From Granulosicoccus sp965214025 (lineage in GTDB: Bacteria; Pseudomonadota; Gammaproteobacteria; Granulosicoccales; Granulosicoccaceae): 64,000 nucleotides of DNA. The stretch is taken from positions 38,482 through 102,481 of the forward strand of contig CBDCAW010000047.1 of assembly GCA_965214025.1 (NCBI GenBank). The letters are read 5' to 3'. Below the pieces are notes generated by a model. That model saw only the letters and a list, made by a program, of their open reading frames with translations. It was not told the origin of the DNA and made no database searches. Below, piece by piece: positions 8,360 through 17,322 of the stretch; position 1 is the first letter of the stretch; each line of letters opens with the position of its first letter. Position numbers and translations under genes: made by a program.

Positions 8360-8708
8360 TGATGGCCCTCAACTGTTCTTGCTCATCGATGTGCTGCGGT
8401 TCCGATAGTCGGTGCACAGTCATCCTTACGCGTCAGGCGTCGTGCGGGACCAGCTCCGGTCAGCATACGGGCACACGGGCTTGACCGCCGGAACCTTGCG
8501 CATTGGACCGTGCGCTCGCGAAACGTGTCCGGAATGTTTGTTGGGTGTCGCATCTCTAATGCTCGCCCCTGAGCGGTCGATAGCCAAGACATACAAGCCA
8601 GGCATGCAGCCGTTACGTGGGCTTTCGAACGACTGCCAGCCCTGCTGAGGCGCCTTGCGCTCCCGACTCGCGTCTGGCACGGGTTCACACGTCTACCCTT
8701 CGATTCTA
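8360..8708. other. Intergenic region between YceI and the chemoreceptor
   Basis: About 350 nt between two divergent genes. I find no recognisable gene, RNA or clear promoter; the 78-101 residue ORFs on either strand have no domain or coding-like composition. Confidence 0.5.
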
Positions 8709-10571
8709 ATGAAAATCGGCACTCAGATATCCCTGGCGTTCGGCGCCGTTCTTGGCATGATCGCTCTTATCGAGATAGTCGCCCTGGTCGGCTTCTCGTC
8801 TGCAAGCCACGGTTTCAGCGACTATCGCCGGTTGGCAAACGAGTCGAACGTCGCCGGTCGTGTTCAGGCGAACATGTTGCTGGTGCGGCTGAATGCGAAG
8901 GAGTTCATTCTTTCGCGCAGCAACGACGCCGCGACGGAGTTCGAGCGACGGTTTGAGATTCTCGAAGAGATGGTGTCGGATGCGCTCGCTAGCCTGGAGG
9001 GGCACGATCCTGCGCATACCCAGTCCATGCGCCTGGTCGAAGGCTTGCTGAGCGATTATCGGACGAACTTCGAGAAGCTTTCCGCGTTGCTCCTCGAACA
9101 GGATGCCATCGTTGCCGACCGCCTGGACCCGACCGGGCTTGCGATGCGCGAGGAGCTCACGGCCATTGTCGAGTCTGCCTACGCCGATGGTGATCAGAAA
9201 GCGGCTTATCTCGCCGGTCGCGTCGAGGAGGAGCTACTGCTCGGAAGGCTCTACCTGATGAAGTTTCTGAACAACGGTAGCGAAGTCGACGTGGACCGCG
9301 CGATGGAGGAGCTCGGCCCTGTCATGCAGCCACTCGTGGAGGAGCTCGACACCGAGCTGCAGAATCGAGACCGGCGGATGCTGTTCGAAGCGTTCGTGAG
9401 CGCTCGTGAAGAGTATCTGGAAGCCACGCGTGCCATTCGCGACTTGATCAGCCGACGCAACACCATCATTGACTCCCAGCTGGATGTCATCGGCCCCAAG
9501 GTCGCAGAACACGCTGAGAACATCAAGCTGGACATTCAACGGCAGCAGAACGCTTTCGAGAGCGCTCAGATCAAGGCCGCTGATCAACGTTTCATCACAT
9601 TTCTCGCGACCGCCGTTCTTACCGCCCTTGGCGCGCTCGCGCTGGGTATCTTCCTGGTGCGCGCCATCAAGCGCCCACTTGGCGGCGAACCGGCGGAGCT
9701 TGACCGGATCGCCCGAGAGATTGCCAGCGGTAAACTCGGTGGATCGCTCGAGCGATCCGGGGGCACGACCGGTATCTGGCGCTCGCTGGCCGACCTCAAG
9801 GACAAGCTCGTGACCATCATGGGCGACGTGAGCAACACCACCTCGATACTCGAGGCATCCGGCGGAATCGCCAGCGGCAATGCCAGGCTGAAGAGCCGAA
9901 CCGAGGAACAAGCTGCCAGCGTGACCGAGACCATCTCATGCATGCAGGCGATGACGGTGACGGTCAAGGAAAACGCCGGGAATGCCGTGTCGGCGAGCGA
10001 TCTGGCTGATCAAACGCGCGACTCGGCAAAAGCCGGCGGCACGATCGTGCAAAACGCGATCGACGCCATGCATGAGATCACTGCCAGCAGCGAAAAGATC
10101 GCCGACATCATCGGCGTGGTCAACGAAATTTCCTTTCAGACCAACCTGCTCGCCCTCAATGCGGCAGTGGAAGCTGCCCGCGCCGGTGAAAGCGGTCGCG
10201 GTTTCGCCGTCGTCGCCAGTGAAGTTCGCGCTCTGGCTCAGCGAAGCGCCGACGCGGGCGACGAGATCAAGGCGTTGATCGAGGAGAGCGTCAGGAAGAT
10301 CGCCCAGGGCTCGGCGCTGGTCAATTCATCAGGCACCACTCTGGAAGAGATCGTCGGCAACGTTCAACGGGTATCGGATCTCATCACGCGGATGGAGAAC
10401 AGCTGCCGGCAACAGAGCGTGAGTATCGACGAGATCAATCAGACGATGGCCGTCATGGACCGTATGACGCAGGAAAATGCCGACTTCGTCGAAGAGGTGA
10501 CCGGGGCAAGTGTCTCGCTCGAACGCGAGATCGGTCAACTCGCCCAACGCATCGGCTATTTCTCGTTCTAG
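8709..10571 (+). CDS. Methyl-accepting chemotaxis protein
   Basis: A 620-residue transmembrane chemoreceptor. TM1 spans residues 8-29, an all-helical periplasmic sensor of about 265 residues follows (size and composition like the helical bimodular HBM family), TM2 is about 296-317, then HAMP, and the cytoplasmic coiled coil has its signalling tip near 473-505 (EISFQTNLLALNAAVEAARAGE, GRGFAVVASEVRALAQRS). It would bind CheA/CheW at the cell pole and bias motility; with pilMNOPQ in the window, it could serve flagella or pili. ATG 8709 (MKIGTQISLAF) is chosen since the upstream extension lacks membrane-like sequence. No CheR-docking pentapeptide is seen at the C-terminus. The ligand is unknown. 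Confidence 0.92.
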   Translation: MKIGTQISLAFGAVLGMIALIEIVALVGFSSASHGFSDYRRLANESNVAGRVQANMLLVRLNAKEFILSRSNDAATEFERRFEILEEMVSDALASLEGHDPAHTQSMRLVEGLLSDYRTNFEKLSALLLEQDAIVADRLDPTGLAMREELTAIVESAYADGDQKAAYLAGRVEEELLLGRLYLMKFLNNGSEVDVDRAMEELGPVMQPLVEELDTELQNRDRRMLFEAFVSAREEYLEATRAIRDLISRRNTIIDSQLDVIGPKVAEHAENIKLDIQRQQNAFESAQIKAADQRFITFLATAVLTALGALALGIFLVRAIKRPLGGEPAELDRIAREIASGKLGGSLERSGGTTGIWRSLADLKDKLVTIMGDVSNTTSILEASGGIASGNARLKSRTEEQAASVTETISCMQAMTVTVKENAGNAVSASDLADQTRDSAKAGGTIVQNAIDAMHEITASSEKIADIIGVVNEISFQTNLLALNAAVEAARAGESGRGFAVVASEVRALAQRSADAGDEIKALIEESVRKIAQGSALVNSSGTTLEEIVGNVQRVSDLITRMENSCRQQSVSIDEINQTMAVMDRMTQENADFVEEVTGASVSLEREIGQLAQRIGYFSF

Positions 10572-10695
10572 AGCACCGGTTACCTGCACCCCGTACGCCC
10601 TTGAAACGTTTACAGCCCTGAGAGCAACTGCTTGCCGTCATCGGCGAAAACCATGACAGTGATCGCATTTGCCGACTCTGGGAGAATGAAAGGTC

Positions 10696-11517
10696 ATGGC
10701 GCATGCCATTACAGAAGACGGAACGAAACTTCACGTAGACGTGGCCGGAGAGGGGCCGGATGTCGTGCTGATCCACGGCTGGCCACTCAGCCTCGACATG
10801 TGGAGCCGTCAACGCAAGGCTTTGATCGACGCCGGCTTTCGTGTGATCGCGTATACGCGGCGCGGCTTCGGCCAGTCAGACAAGCCGGATACCGGGTATG
10901 ACTACGACACGCTCAGCGACGATCTGGCGGCGGTGATGCGCTCGGTCGATGCCAGTCGCGCGGCGCTGGTCGGTTTCTCGATGGGTGGTGGTGAGGTAGC
11001 GCGTTACATGCGGCGGCACCAGGGAGAGAATGTGGTGAGGGCCTGCCTTGTATCAGCGGTAACCCCTTACCTGTTGCAGGATGAGGGCAACCCTGAGGGC
11101 GTACCGGCGAAGGAGTTCGAATCGATCAAGGCCGGCATCAGCGATGATCGTACGGCATTCTTTCGCGACTTCGGCAAGCTGTTCTATGGCCAGGATACTG
11201 AAGCGGGTGGCGTAGGCGACGAGGTGCTCGAGGAAACGCATCGCATCGCGATGAGCGCCAGCGAAACCGCGACGCTCGCCTGCGTCGATGCCTTTGGAAC
11301 AACCGATTTCCGGCCCGACATGGCAGCCTTCAAGATCGCGACGCTCGTCATTCATGGCACTGCCGATTCGATCGTGCCGATCGAGGTCAGTGGCGAAATG
11401 GCGGCCAGTTCGATCGAGAATGCGCGCCTGGAACGATACGACGGTGCGCCCCACGGGCTGATGGCGACGCACGCCGAACGACTGAATGGTGATCTGATTC
11501 AGTTCCTGCAAGGTTGA
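10696..11517 (+). CDS. Alpha/beta hydrolase (chloroperoxidase-like)
   Basis: A 273-residue alpha/beta-hydrolase of the non-haem haloperoxidase/esterase group. Visible are the oxyanion region IHGWPLS, the nucleophile elbow GFSMGGGE, a late acidic segment (HGTADSIVP) and the catalytic histidine in GAPHGLMATH. Length and order match bacterial cofactor-free chloroperoxidases, which in practice are esterases or perhydrolases. It is a single-gene unit; a weak AAGG precedes the ATG. The substrate cannot be inferred from the sequence or neighbours. Confidence 0.88.
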   Translation: MAHAITEDGTKLHVDVAGEGPDVVLIHGWPLSLDMWSRQRKALIDAGFRVIAYTRRGFGQSDKPDTGYDYDTLSDDLAAVMRSVDASRAALVGFSMGGGEVARYMRRHQGENVVRACLVSAVTPYLLQDEGNPEGVPAKEFESIKAGISDDRTAFFRDFGKLFYGQDTEAGGVGDEVLEETHRIAMSASETATLACVDAFGTTDFRPDMAAFKIATLVIHGTADSIVPIEVSGEMAASSIENARLERYDGAPHGLMATHAERLNGDLIQFLQG

Positions 11518-11643
11518 CGACCTAATTCTGCCACCGGGGAAAACACCGACACGTGATCTCGGACGAGCGGTGCAAGTTTGGCCTGCAGTGAACACCGGGG
11601 TTGAATGGCGGCGAGCCGAATCGGCCGCCGCCGATCGGTACCG

Positions 11644-12108
11644 CTACCAGCAATTGTAGGCGAGGTACTTCCCCGACATCTCGATCTTCACCCGGTCGCC
11701 CTTCGGGTGCTCGACCCGCGTCACGTGCATGTCGAAGTCGATGGCCGACATGATGCCGTCGCCGAACTTCTCGTGAATCAGTGCCTTCACCGTTGGCCCG
11801 TACACGCCGGCAATCTCGTACAGTCGGTAGATGCATGGGTCGGTCGGTATGGTCTGCTTCCAGAGCTTGGTCGGGCATTCTTCGAGCACGCTGATAGCCG
11901 CCTGGGGTAAACCCAGTGTGCCTGTCAAGGCTTCCGCCTTGTCGTGTGGCATCGCGTTCATGCCCATGCAGGCCGAATGAGTCCACACGGGCGACATGCC
12001 GATCGACTCGGCAATCGCCTCCCAGCTCATGCCGGATCGCTTCTTGGCGGCGAGAATTTCCGCAGTCACGTCGTCCTTGGTCATCAGTTCAGCAGTCTTG
12101 TCGGTCAT
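11644..12108 (-). CDS. cynS: Cyanate hydratase (cyanase)
   Basis: A 154-residue cyanase, close to the 156 residues of the Escherichia coli enzyme. It converts cyanate and bicarbonate to ammonia and CO2. The helix-turn-helix-like N-terminal domain (MSWEAIAESIGMSPVW) is followed by the catalytic domain; R95, E98 and S121 match the known catalytic triad, within TDPCIYRLYEIAGVYG and HEKFGDGIMSAIDFDM. ATG 12108 has GGAG 7 nt upstream and gives the family N-terminus; the longer ORF start at 12150 is not needed. It is the last gene of the leftward FNT channel - phosphatase/kinase - cynS unit, so cyanate uptake and detoxification or nitrogen scavenging are likely coordinated. Confidence 0.95.
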   Translation of the reverse strand: MTDKTAELMTKDDVTAEILAAKKRSGMSWEAIAESIGMSPVWTHSACMGMNAMPHDKAEALTGTLGLPQAAISVLEECPTKLWKQTIPTDPCIYRLYEIAGVYGPTVKALIHEKFGDGIMSAIDFDMHVTRVEHPKGDRVKIEMSGKYLAYNCW

Positions 12109-12227
12109 GGCCAGTCTCCAGGGGTCAGGTTTGACGATAGTGGTCTCCATGCACTTCCCTAAGGGTCATGCCTGGAATACAACTCGGGTGCGATGCGCTG
12201 GCATGAACATGGCAGGTCATCCGTAGC

Positions 12228-14057
12228 TCAACCTCCCGCTACCTGCGCCAGTCGCAAGGCGAGCAGCACCGAGATCGCCCCCAGCGTCAGCGACACGAAC
12301 TGCCAGAAGCGTACGGGATGGCGTTCGGCCAACGGCACGTGCTGCCGGCTGCGCACCGCCGCGCGCCGCAGATCCCGTTCAAACTCAGATAACGCGTCGT
12401 AGCGACGTAGAGGGTCCGGGTGGGTGGCTCGACGCAATGCGCTGTCGATCCAATCGGGAATACCGTTGTCGTCCGAGCGGGCCGATCGATAGGTCAGGCG
12501 ACGCTGGTCCCGGCGGGTGCGCACGCGCCCGCACTGGGCGCCATAAGGCAGCCGTCCGGTGAGTATTTCGTAGAGCACGACACCGAGTGCGAACTGATCG
12601 GTGCGCCAACTGACCACATCGCCGATGAGCACCTCCGGCGCGCTGTACTGCCAGGTGCCGCCGGGTGTATCGGGTGTGACCGGCGAAGCTTCCTCGATGC
12701 CGGCGGCCGTGGCCGAGCCGAGGTCGATGATCTTCACGGTACCGTTCAGATCGATCAGGACGTTCTCGGGCCGGAGATCCTGGTGAATGATCTCGTGACG
12801 GTGAAGCGCGCGCAGTCCGCGCACCAATTGCTCTGCGATGTCGCGCATCGCATCGAGCCCTGCGCAGTCGCGATCGTGCAGCCACTGGCGCAAGGTGGTG
12901 CCCGCGATGTGTTCGGTGGCGACATACAGCGCCGTGCGCGGCGTATCCCTGGCCGCCGCACTGATCACATGTGGCGACTCGATGCGCCGTAACAGCCATT
13001 CTTCGAAGGTGAATCGTTCCAGAGCATCGGCCTGTTCGACGAGATCGGGTGCGGGGCACTTCAGGGCCACCGAGGAACCGTGTGCATCGGTGGCGAGATA
13101 GACGTGGCTGCGCGTACCTGCGTACAGGGTGCGATGAACCAGAAAGCCGTCGATGCGGGCACCGGCGTCGAGCAGAGGCGGAATCGGGAGCGATGCCGAT
13201 TCATCCCGGCAAGCCGAATCGTCGTAGGCGGGCAGGCTGTCGATACGCGCGAGCTGCACCGTGAGATCATCGTCGGCACCGGCACCGGTGGCTTCATCGA
13301 CGATCGCCACCGCGGCTGCCGCAAGGTCCGACTGCCGGCATGCGTTGCGTAGCGCATCGGTATCGAGTACGTCATGGACGCCATCTGTGGTCAGCATGAA
13401 CACATCGCCAACGGCCACCGGAAAGCGCCAGTAGTCGATCTCGACCTGCATCGCCAGCCCCATGGCTCGTGACAGGCAAAAGCCACCCGATAGCCCTCGC
13501 ACACGGTGGTCGTCCGTCAGTTGCTCAAGTGTGTTCCCGGTCAGGCGGTAGACACGGCTGTCGCCGATGTTGAAAACATGTGCGTCGTGCCCCTTGAGTA
13601 CCAACACCGACAACGTGCACAGATACGTGAGATCCGGGTCCGAGGAGGGTGCGCGGTTCAGGCCCTGCATGTAAAGCCAACTGTTGGTCGCCGCAACCAC
13701 TCGGGCAATAGCCTTGCCGGTACTCCAGGTATCCGGTGTGGCGTAGTAGTCGTGCAGAAGCGCGTTGACGGTAGACTCGGCCGCGATCTTGCCGAAAGGC
13801 CCCGTACTGACGCCATCGGCGATCGCCAGGGTGGCGCCCCTGAGCGCTCGTGGCGAGCCGTGTGGCAGGCATATGCCGGCCACGTCGCGATTCTCGTGCG
13901 TATGCCCGGCGATCGAGCATTGGGCAACGGAGACCGATGCATCCGCCAACGAACGCACTGGCGGATCGTCGGTGCCGGTACTGGCGATCGGCGGGACTGA
14001 TTCAGCGCTCGAATCGAGAGCAGGCACCGCCGGCGGTTCGCATCGGGAATGCAGCAT
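12228..14057 (-). CDS. Bifunctional PP2C-type phosphatase / Ser-Thr protein kinase, membrane anchored
   Basis: A 609-residue fusion. Residues about 45-270 form a PP2C phosphatase with metal-binding D81-G82, GDSR at 165-168, TDG at 224-226 and DDD at 262-264. Residues about 300-565 form a Hanks-type kinase with ATP lysine K333, catalytic loop HQDLRPEN (D427, N432), DLG at 445-447 and APE at 473-475. A single C-terminal TM helix (584-606) anchors it. In many proteobacteria this fusion accompanies nitrate/nitrite transport genes; here it sits 17 nt after an FNT channel and upstream of cyanase. It probably regulates transport by reversible phosphorylation, which is inference. The DFG is DLG and HRD is HQD, but the key acids are intact. 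Confidence 0.9.
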   Translation of the reverse strand: MLHSRCEPPAVPALDSSAESVPPIASTGTDDPPVRSLADASVSVAQCSIAGHTHENRDVAGICLPHGSPRALRGATLAIADGVSTGPFGKIAAESTVNALLHDYYATPDTWSTGKAIARVVAATNSWLYMQGLNRAPSSDPDLTYLCTLSVLVLKGHDAHVFNIGDSRVYRLTGNTLEQLTDDHRVRGLSGGFCLSRAMGLAMQVEIDYWRFPVAVGDVFMLTTDGVHDVLDTDALRNACRQSDLAAAAVAIVDEATGAGADDDLTVQLARIDSLPAYDDSACRDESASLPIPPLLDAGARIDGFLVHRTLYAGTRSHVYLATDAHGSSVALKCPAPDLVEQADALERFTFEEWLLRRIESPHVISAAARDTPRTALYVATEHIAGTTLRQWLHDRDCAGLDAMRDIAEQLVRGLRALHRHEIIHQDLRPENVLIDLNGTVKIIDLGSATAAGIEEASPVTPDTPGGTWQYSAPEVLIGDVVSWRTDQFALGVVLYEILTGRLPYGAQCGRVRTRRDQRRLTYRSARSDDNGIPDWIDSALRRATHPDPLRRYDALSEFERDLRRAAVRSRQHVPLAERHPVRFWQFVSLTLGAISVLLALRLAQVAGG

Positions 14058-14074
14058 GTTGCCCGATTCCTGCT

Positions 14075-14986
14075 TCAGACCTTCGCAGCACCGGTGGCGA
14101 GCTTACCGCTGTCGTGCGCCATACGTGCGCTGTTGCCATCGTGCGCTACGCTCGCGTTGTCGGCATTGTGCGCTACGCGCGCATTGCGTTTGGGCGACTC
14201 ACGAAAATGGGTCGAGTACATCATCGCGCCGACGAAGGTGAGGCCGCCGACGAGGTTGCCGATTACGGTCGGAATCTCGTTGTAGAAAAAGTAGTCCGAC
14301 CACGTGAACGCACCGCCAAGCATGATGCCGGAGGGGAAAAGGAACATGTTGACGATCGAGTGCTCGAAGCCCAGGTAGAAGAACACGAGAATCGGCATCC
14401 ACATTGCCATGATCTTGCCGGATACCGTGCTCGACATCATGGCCGCCACAACGCCTGTCGACACCATCCAATTGCACATGACAGCACGAATGAACAAGGT
14501 GAGCATGCCCCCCGCCCCGGCCTCCGCATAGCCGACCGTACGCGATTCGCCGATCGTGCCCAGTTGCTGACCGACGGCATCCGGTGGCTGGGTGAAACCC
14601 ATGGTAAGTATGATCGCCATGAACACGGCCGTGGTCATCGCACCGGCGAAGTTGCCGCAGAACACCAGCGTCCAATTGCGAAGAATGCCGCCGACGGTCA
14701 CACCGGGTCGTTTCGCCATCAGCGCCAGGGGGCAAAGCGTGAACACACCGGTCAACAGGTCGAAGCCCAGCAGATAGAGCATGCAGAAACCCACGGGGAA
14801 CAACAGGGCGCCGATGATGAAATGCCCGGTGTTGACAGAGACGGTGACTGCGAAGGCGGCTGCCAATGCAAGAATGGCACCTGCCATGTAGGCGCGGATC
14901 AAGGTGTCCTTGGTGGACATGAACACCTTCGATTCACCGGCATCCACCATCTTCGCGGCCAGTGCCTTGGGTTCGACATACGACAT
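14075..14986 (-). CDS. Formate/nitrite (FNT) family channel
   Basis: A 303-residue FocA/NirC-type channel with six hydrophobic helices. Features typical of FNT pores include the GNFAGAMTTAVFM segment, LCNWMV-type sequence (here MCNWMVSTG) and GFEHSIVNMFLFP. It would pass small monovalent anions such as nitrite, formate or, by context, cyanate. The start MSYVEPKALAAKM at 14986 is set by AAGGAG 7 nt upstream. It is the first gene of the leftward unit with the phosphatase/kinase and cyanase. The last 33 residues are cytoplasmic and made of three 9-residue repeats ending ..AH, encoded by a 27-nt DNA repeat, so the extreme C-terminus is atypical. Confidence 0.9.
   Translation of the reverse strand: MSYVEPKALAAKMVDAGESKVFMSTKDTLIRAYMAGAILALAAAFAVTVSVNTGHFIIGALLFPVGFCMLYLLGFDLLTGVFTLCPLALMAKRPGVTVGGILRNWTLVFCGNFAGAMTTAVFMAIILTMGFTQPPDAVGQQLGTIGESRTVGYAEAGAGGMLTLFIRAVMCNWMVSTGVVAAMMSSTVSGKIMAMWMPILVFFYLGFEHSIVNMFLFPSGIMLGGAFTWSDYFFYNEIPTVIGNLVGGLTFVGAMMYSTHFRESPKRNARVAHNADNASVAHDGNSARMAHDSGKLATGAAKV
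14114..14194 (-). repeat. Three degenerate 27-nt tandem repeats in the FNT channel tail
   Basis: Three contiguous 27-nt units each beginning GTGCGCYAY on the plus strand. On the coding strand they give three 9-residue units ending VAH, VAH and MAH. The array sits beyond the last membrane helix. Confidence 0.8.
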
Positions 14987-15515
14987 TCTGAAACTCCTTC
15001 CGGATGAATGGATGTTCTGGCTTCTGAACGCCTGCGCAATGTGTGTGCAAACGCCAGCCTTGCGTAGATCGAGCGAGGAAGATGCCTGCAAGCTATCCGG
15101 CAGGCAACTTCAGTATAGGTGTGACAGCGGGTTGGAATCGGTGCGGCCCGAAGCTGCTGCTGACAATCATCTGTGCGCGGGCGACATCATCAGGTGGCAC
15201 TGTTGTAGCAACGCAGTTCGGAAGCTCGGCACCACGGTTGTGCAAGGCCGAAGGTAGGGCGCTCGATGGTGATTCATCGCAGTGCAAAACAAAGACGTTT
15301 GCGAACGGGTTGCCATGCTTTGGGCAAATGCTGCTCCGTCGTGGTGCAACGCCTGTCCGTCGTGCTGCGGTGAAGACGGCTCGTTTCAACGTGCCATTTG
15401 TGTTCTCAGCCTCACCGGTGGCGAGCTTTCCATCCAGTCGGTAACGTGATCTGGCCAGGGCGGAGGCGAGAAATGGAGTTCCCGATGATCGCCATTCGCA
15501 CAAGGAAGCCTTCGG
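14987..15515. other. Intergenic region upstream of the FNT-kinase-cyanase operon
   Basis: About 530 nt between the FNT channel start and the end of azlD. ORFs of 133-136 residues here show no recognisable domain and I do not call them. The region must contain the operon promoter. GCACCA-CGG-TTGTGC at 15229-15243 resembles an NtrC half-site pair with one mismatch. I see no good sigma54 -24/-12 element downstream of it. Confidence 0.4.
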
Positions 15516-15821
15516 TCATGCCAGATGCCGAAGGCCCACAAGCAATGCAAGGCTGATACCGACGACCCACAGGCCGGAGAAGCGCAGGGCCACCAGCCCG
15601 GCGACCAGCAGTACTATCGCCTCCGGCCAGCCATGAGCGATCGCCGATGGTGCGATCAGAGCGGTCAATACCGCGACCGGCACCGCGTTCAAGGCCGCTT
15701 CGACACGATAGTGCAATCGTGGAACCTGCATAAGCAGCAGGTGCCCGCCGACGCGCGTGGCGTAAGTCAGCAGGCCCGCCAGCAGGATCAGCAGTGTGAC
15801 GGTGCCGTTTTCGTTCATCAT
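15516..15821 (-). CDS. azlD: AzlD family branched-chain amino acid exporter subunit
   Basis: A 101-residue, four-helix membrane protein of the AzlD type, including LAGLLTYATRVGGHLLL and the closing LALLVGLRHLA. AzlC and AzlD together form an amino-acid (branched-chain) exporter in the inner membrane. It starts one base after the azlC stop (TAGCATGATG), using either of two adjacent ATGs, with GAGAGG overlapping the end of azlC as ribosome site. This supports translational coupling and joint expression. Confidence 0.88.
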   Translation of the reverse strand: MMNENGTVTLLILLAGLLTYATRVGGHLLLMQVPRLHYRVEAALNAVPVAVLTALIAPSAIAHGWPEAIVLLVAGLVALRFSGLWVVGISLALLVGLRHLA

Positions 15822-15822
15822 G

Positions 15823-16599
15823 CTACCTCTCCATGCGTTCGGCCGTGGCAGCGCCATGGCCATCGTCATCGCCTTCCGAACGCGTCGATGGGTCCGTTGC
15901 CGAGAATGCGGCGAACAGCAGACCAGCCAACCCGCCGAGCACGATGTGCCACGGACTGCCAAGTGTCGACCAGATGACCAGCGACGCCGCCGCACTGCAC
16001 AGGCCGATGGCGACGAACCGATGGGTATCGCGAAAGCCGATGACCAACGACAGGAAGTACACCGGCAGAATGAAATCCAGCCCGTAGCGGGCGGGGTCAC
16101 CGATCAGATCGCCAAACAGTATGCCGATGAGATTGCCGAGCATCCAGAAGCAGTAGACGCTGAAGGCATAGGCAAAGTAGAAGCTCGGGCTGAGGCTGCC
16201 CTGCCGGTGCACGCGTCGTTCGGCATTGGCATAGGTAGGGTCGGTGAGTACGAAGAAGGCGACTGCCTTCTGCAGCACGCTGAATCGATCGAGGCTTCTG
16301 CCGATCGCGGCTGAGTACAATACATGCCGTGCATTGATCGCCACCACGGTCAGCAGGATCGACCAGGCGGGCACCTGCTGGCCCAGCAGATCGAGCATGG
16401 CGTACTGGCTGGCGCCTGCCACGATCGTCGCACTCGCAAGCATGGCCTGCCAGCCGTGCATACCTGCCGAGAGCGCCAGTGTCGCGTAGATTGCACCGAA
16501 CGGCACCAGTGCGGGCAGTAGTGGAAGTGCCAGGCGCACGGCCTCCAACGCGTCGGCCTGGCGTGTCGTTTCCGAGAGTGGCGGCGCTGAAGGTGGCAT
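15823..16599 (-). CDS. azlC: AzlC family branched-chain amino acid exporter subunit
   Basis: A 258-residue integral membrane protein of the AzlC/YgaZ family. Diagnostic segments are LPALVPFGAIYATLALSAG, ASQYAMLDLL, NARHVLYSAAIG and LTDPTYA. It pairs with AzlD to export branched-chain or related amino acids. The start MPPSAPPLSE at 16599 is chosen since sequence upstream (to 16644) runs into the promoter shared with the divergent XRE-cupin gene. The C-terminal 25 residues are hydrophilic. Confidence 0.9.
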   Translation of the reverse strand: MPPSAPPLSETTRQADALEAVRLALPLLPALVPFGAIYATLALSAGMHGWQAMLASATIVAGASQYAMLDLLGQQVPAWSILLTVVAINARHVLYSAAIGRSLDRFSVLQKAVAFFVLTDPTYANAERRVHRQGSLSPSFYFAYAFSVYCFWMLGNLIGILFGDLIGDPARYGLDFILPVYFLSLVIGFRDTHRFVAIGLCSAAASLVIWSTLGSPWHIVLGGLAGLLFAAFSATDPSTRSEGDDDGHGAATAERMER

Positions 16600-16659
16600 G
16601 AGATGAACAGTATATGAAACGAACGATCGATATAGTGAACACACATTGCAGCGAAGTCA
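16600..16659. promoter_or_regulatory. Divergent azlCD / XRE-cupin control region
   Basis: Sixty AT-richer bases between two divergent starts. They contain related motifs TATATGAAAC and TATAGTGAAC about 22 nt apart and a CGATCG palindrome between them. The arrangement suits binding by the adjacent XRE regulator, but no site is proven. Confidence 0.4.
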
Positions 16660-17238
16660 ATGCCGCCTGTGGGTGAACGTACTGCTGCCATCGAGCCTCC
16701 GCTGGCCATCGTTGCCAGTGCCATCCGTCGCGAGCGCCTGCAGGCGGGCCTGTCTCAATCGGAACTTGCCAGGCGTTCGGGCGTGGCGAAGTCGACGCTG
16801 TCCCAGATCGAGGCCGGTAGTGGCAACCCTGGGGTGGAGACTCTGTGGGCCATCGCCTCAGCCATGCAGCTGCCGATCAGTCGCCTGTTCGAATCGTCTG
16901 CCGCGAAGCAACGGTTGATTCGAGCCGGCGATGGCGTTCGCATCGAGTCGGAGGTATCCGATTTCATCGGCACGCTCCTGAACACCGCCCAGGGTGCGTC
17001 GCGACGGGACATCTACTGGGTCGACATGCAGCCCGGCAGCTCGAGACCGGCAGCGGCACACCCATCCGGTACTGTCGAACATCTACTGCTGTGTCGTGGC
17101 AGGGCACGGGTCGGGCCGCTTGCGGCCATCGAGATTCTGCTGCCGGGCGACTACTTCGCCTTTCCCGGCGATGTCGATCACCTGTACGAGGCTTTGGAGG
17201 TGGATACCGCCTTCGTTCTCATCATGGAAAGCACCTGA
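16660..17238 (+). CDS. XRE-family transcriptional regulator with cupin domain
   Basis: A 192-residue two-domain regulator. Residues 18-75 form a helix-turn-helix of the Cro/C1 type (LSQSELARRSGVAKSTLSQI), and the C-terminal half is a small cupin barrel (HPSGTVEHLLLCRGRARVG, PGDYFAFPGDVDHLYEA) that would bind an effector such as an amino acid. Divergent orientation from azlCD with 60 nt between starts indicates it controls that exporter, a frequent arrangement in proteobacteria. The ligand is not evident. Confidence 0.88.
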   Translation: MPPVGERTAAIEPPLAIVASAIRRERLQAGLSQSELARRSGVAKSTLSQIEAGSGNPGVETLWAIASAMQLPISRLFESSAAKQRLIRAGDGVRIESEVSDFIGTLLNTAQGASRRDIYWVDMQPGSSRPAAAHPSGTVEHLLLCRGRARVGPLAAIEILLPGDYFAFPGDVDHLYEALEVDTAFVLIMEST

Positions 17239-17322
17239 AGGCTTGTAGGAATTCTCGATTGCCTGCACGGCCGATTCGACCGTGATATAACGCAATGTTC
17301 TCAGGCTTGGAGATGCTCAACG

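Noticed and set aside
8412..8648. 78-residue plus-strand frame before the chemoreceptor
   Set aside because: No domain, no ribosome site and no neighbour relation.
15195..15215. Sigma54-like TGGCAC-N5-TAGC on the plus strand
   Set aside because: Wrong orientation for the FNT operon and the -12 element is poor.
15093..15503. 136-residue frame upstream of the FNT channel
   Set aside because: No domain, no ribosome site, and it fills a region that must hold a promoter.
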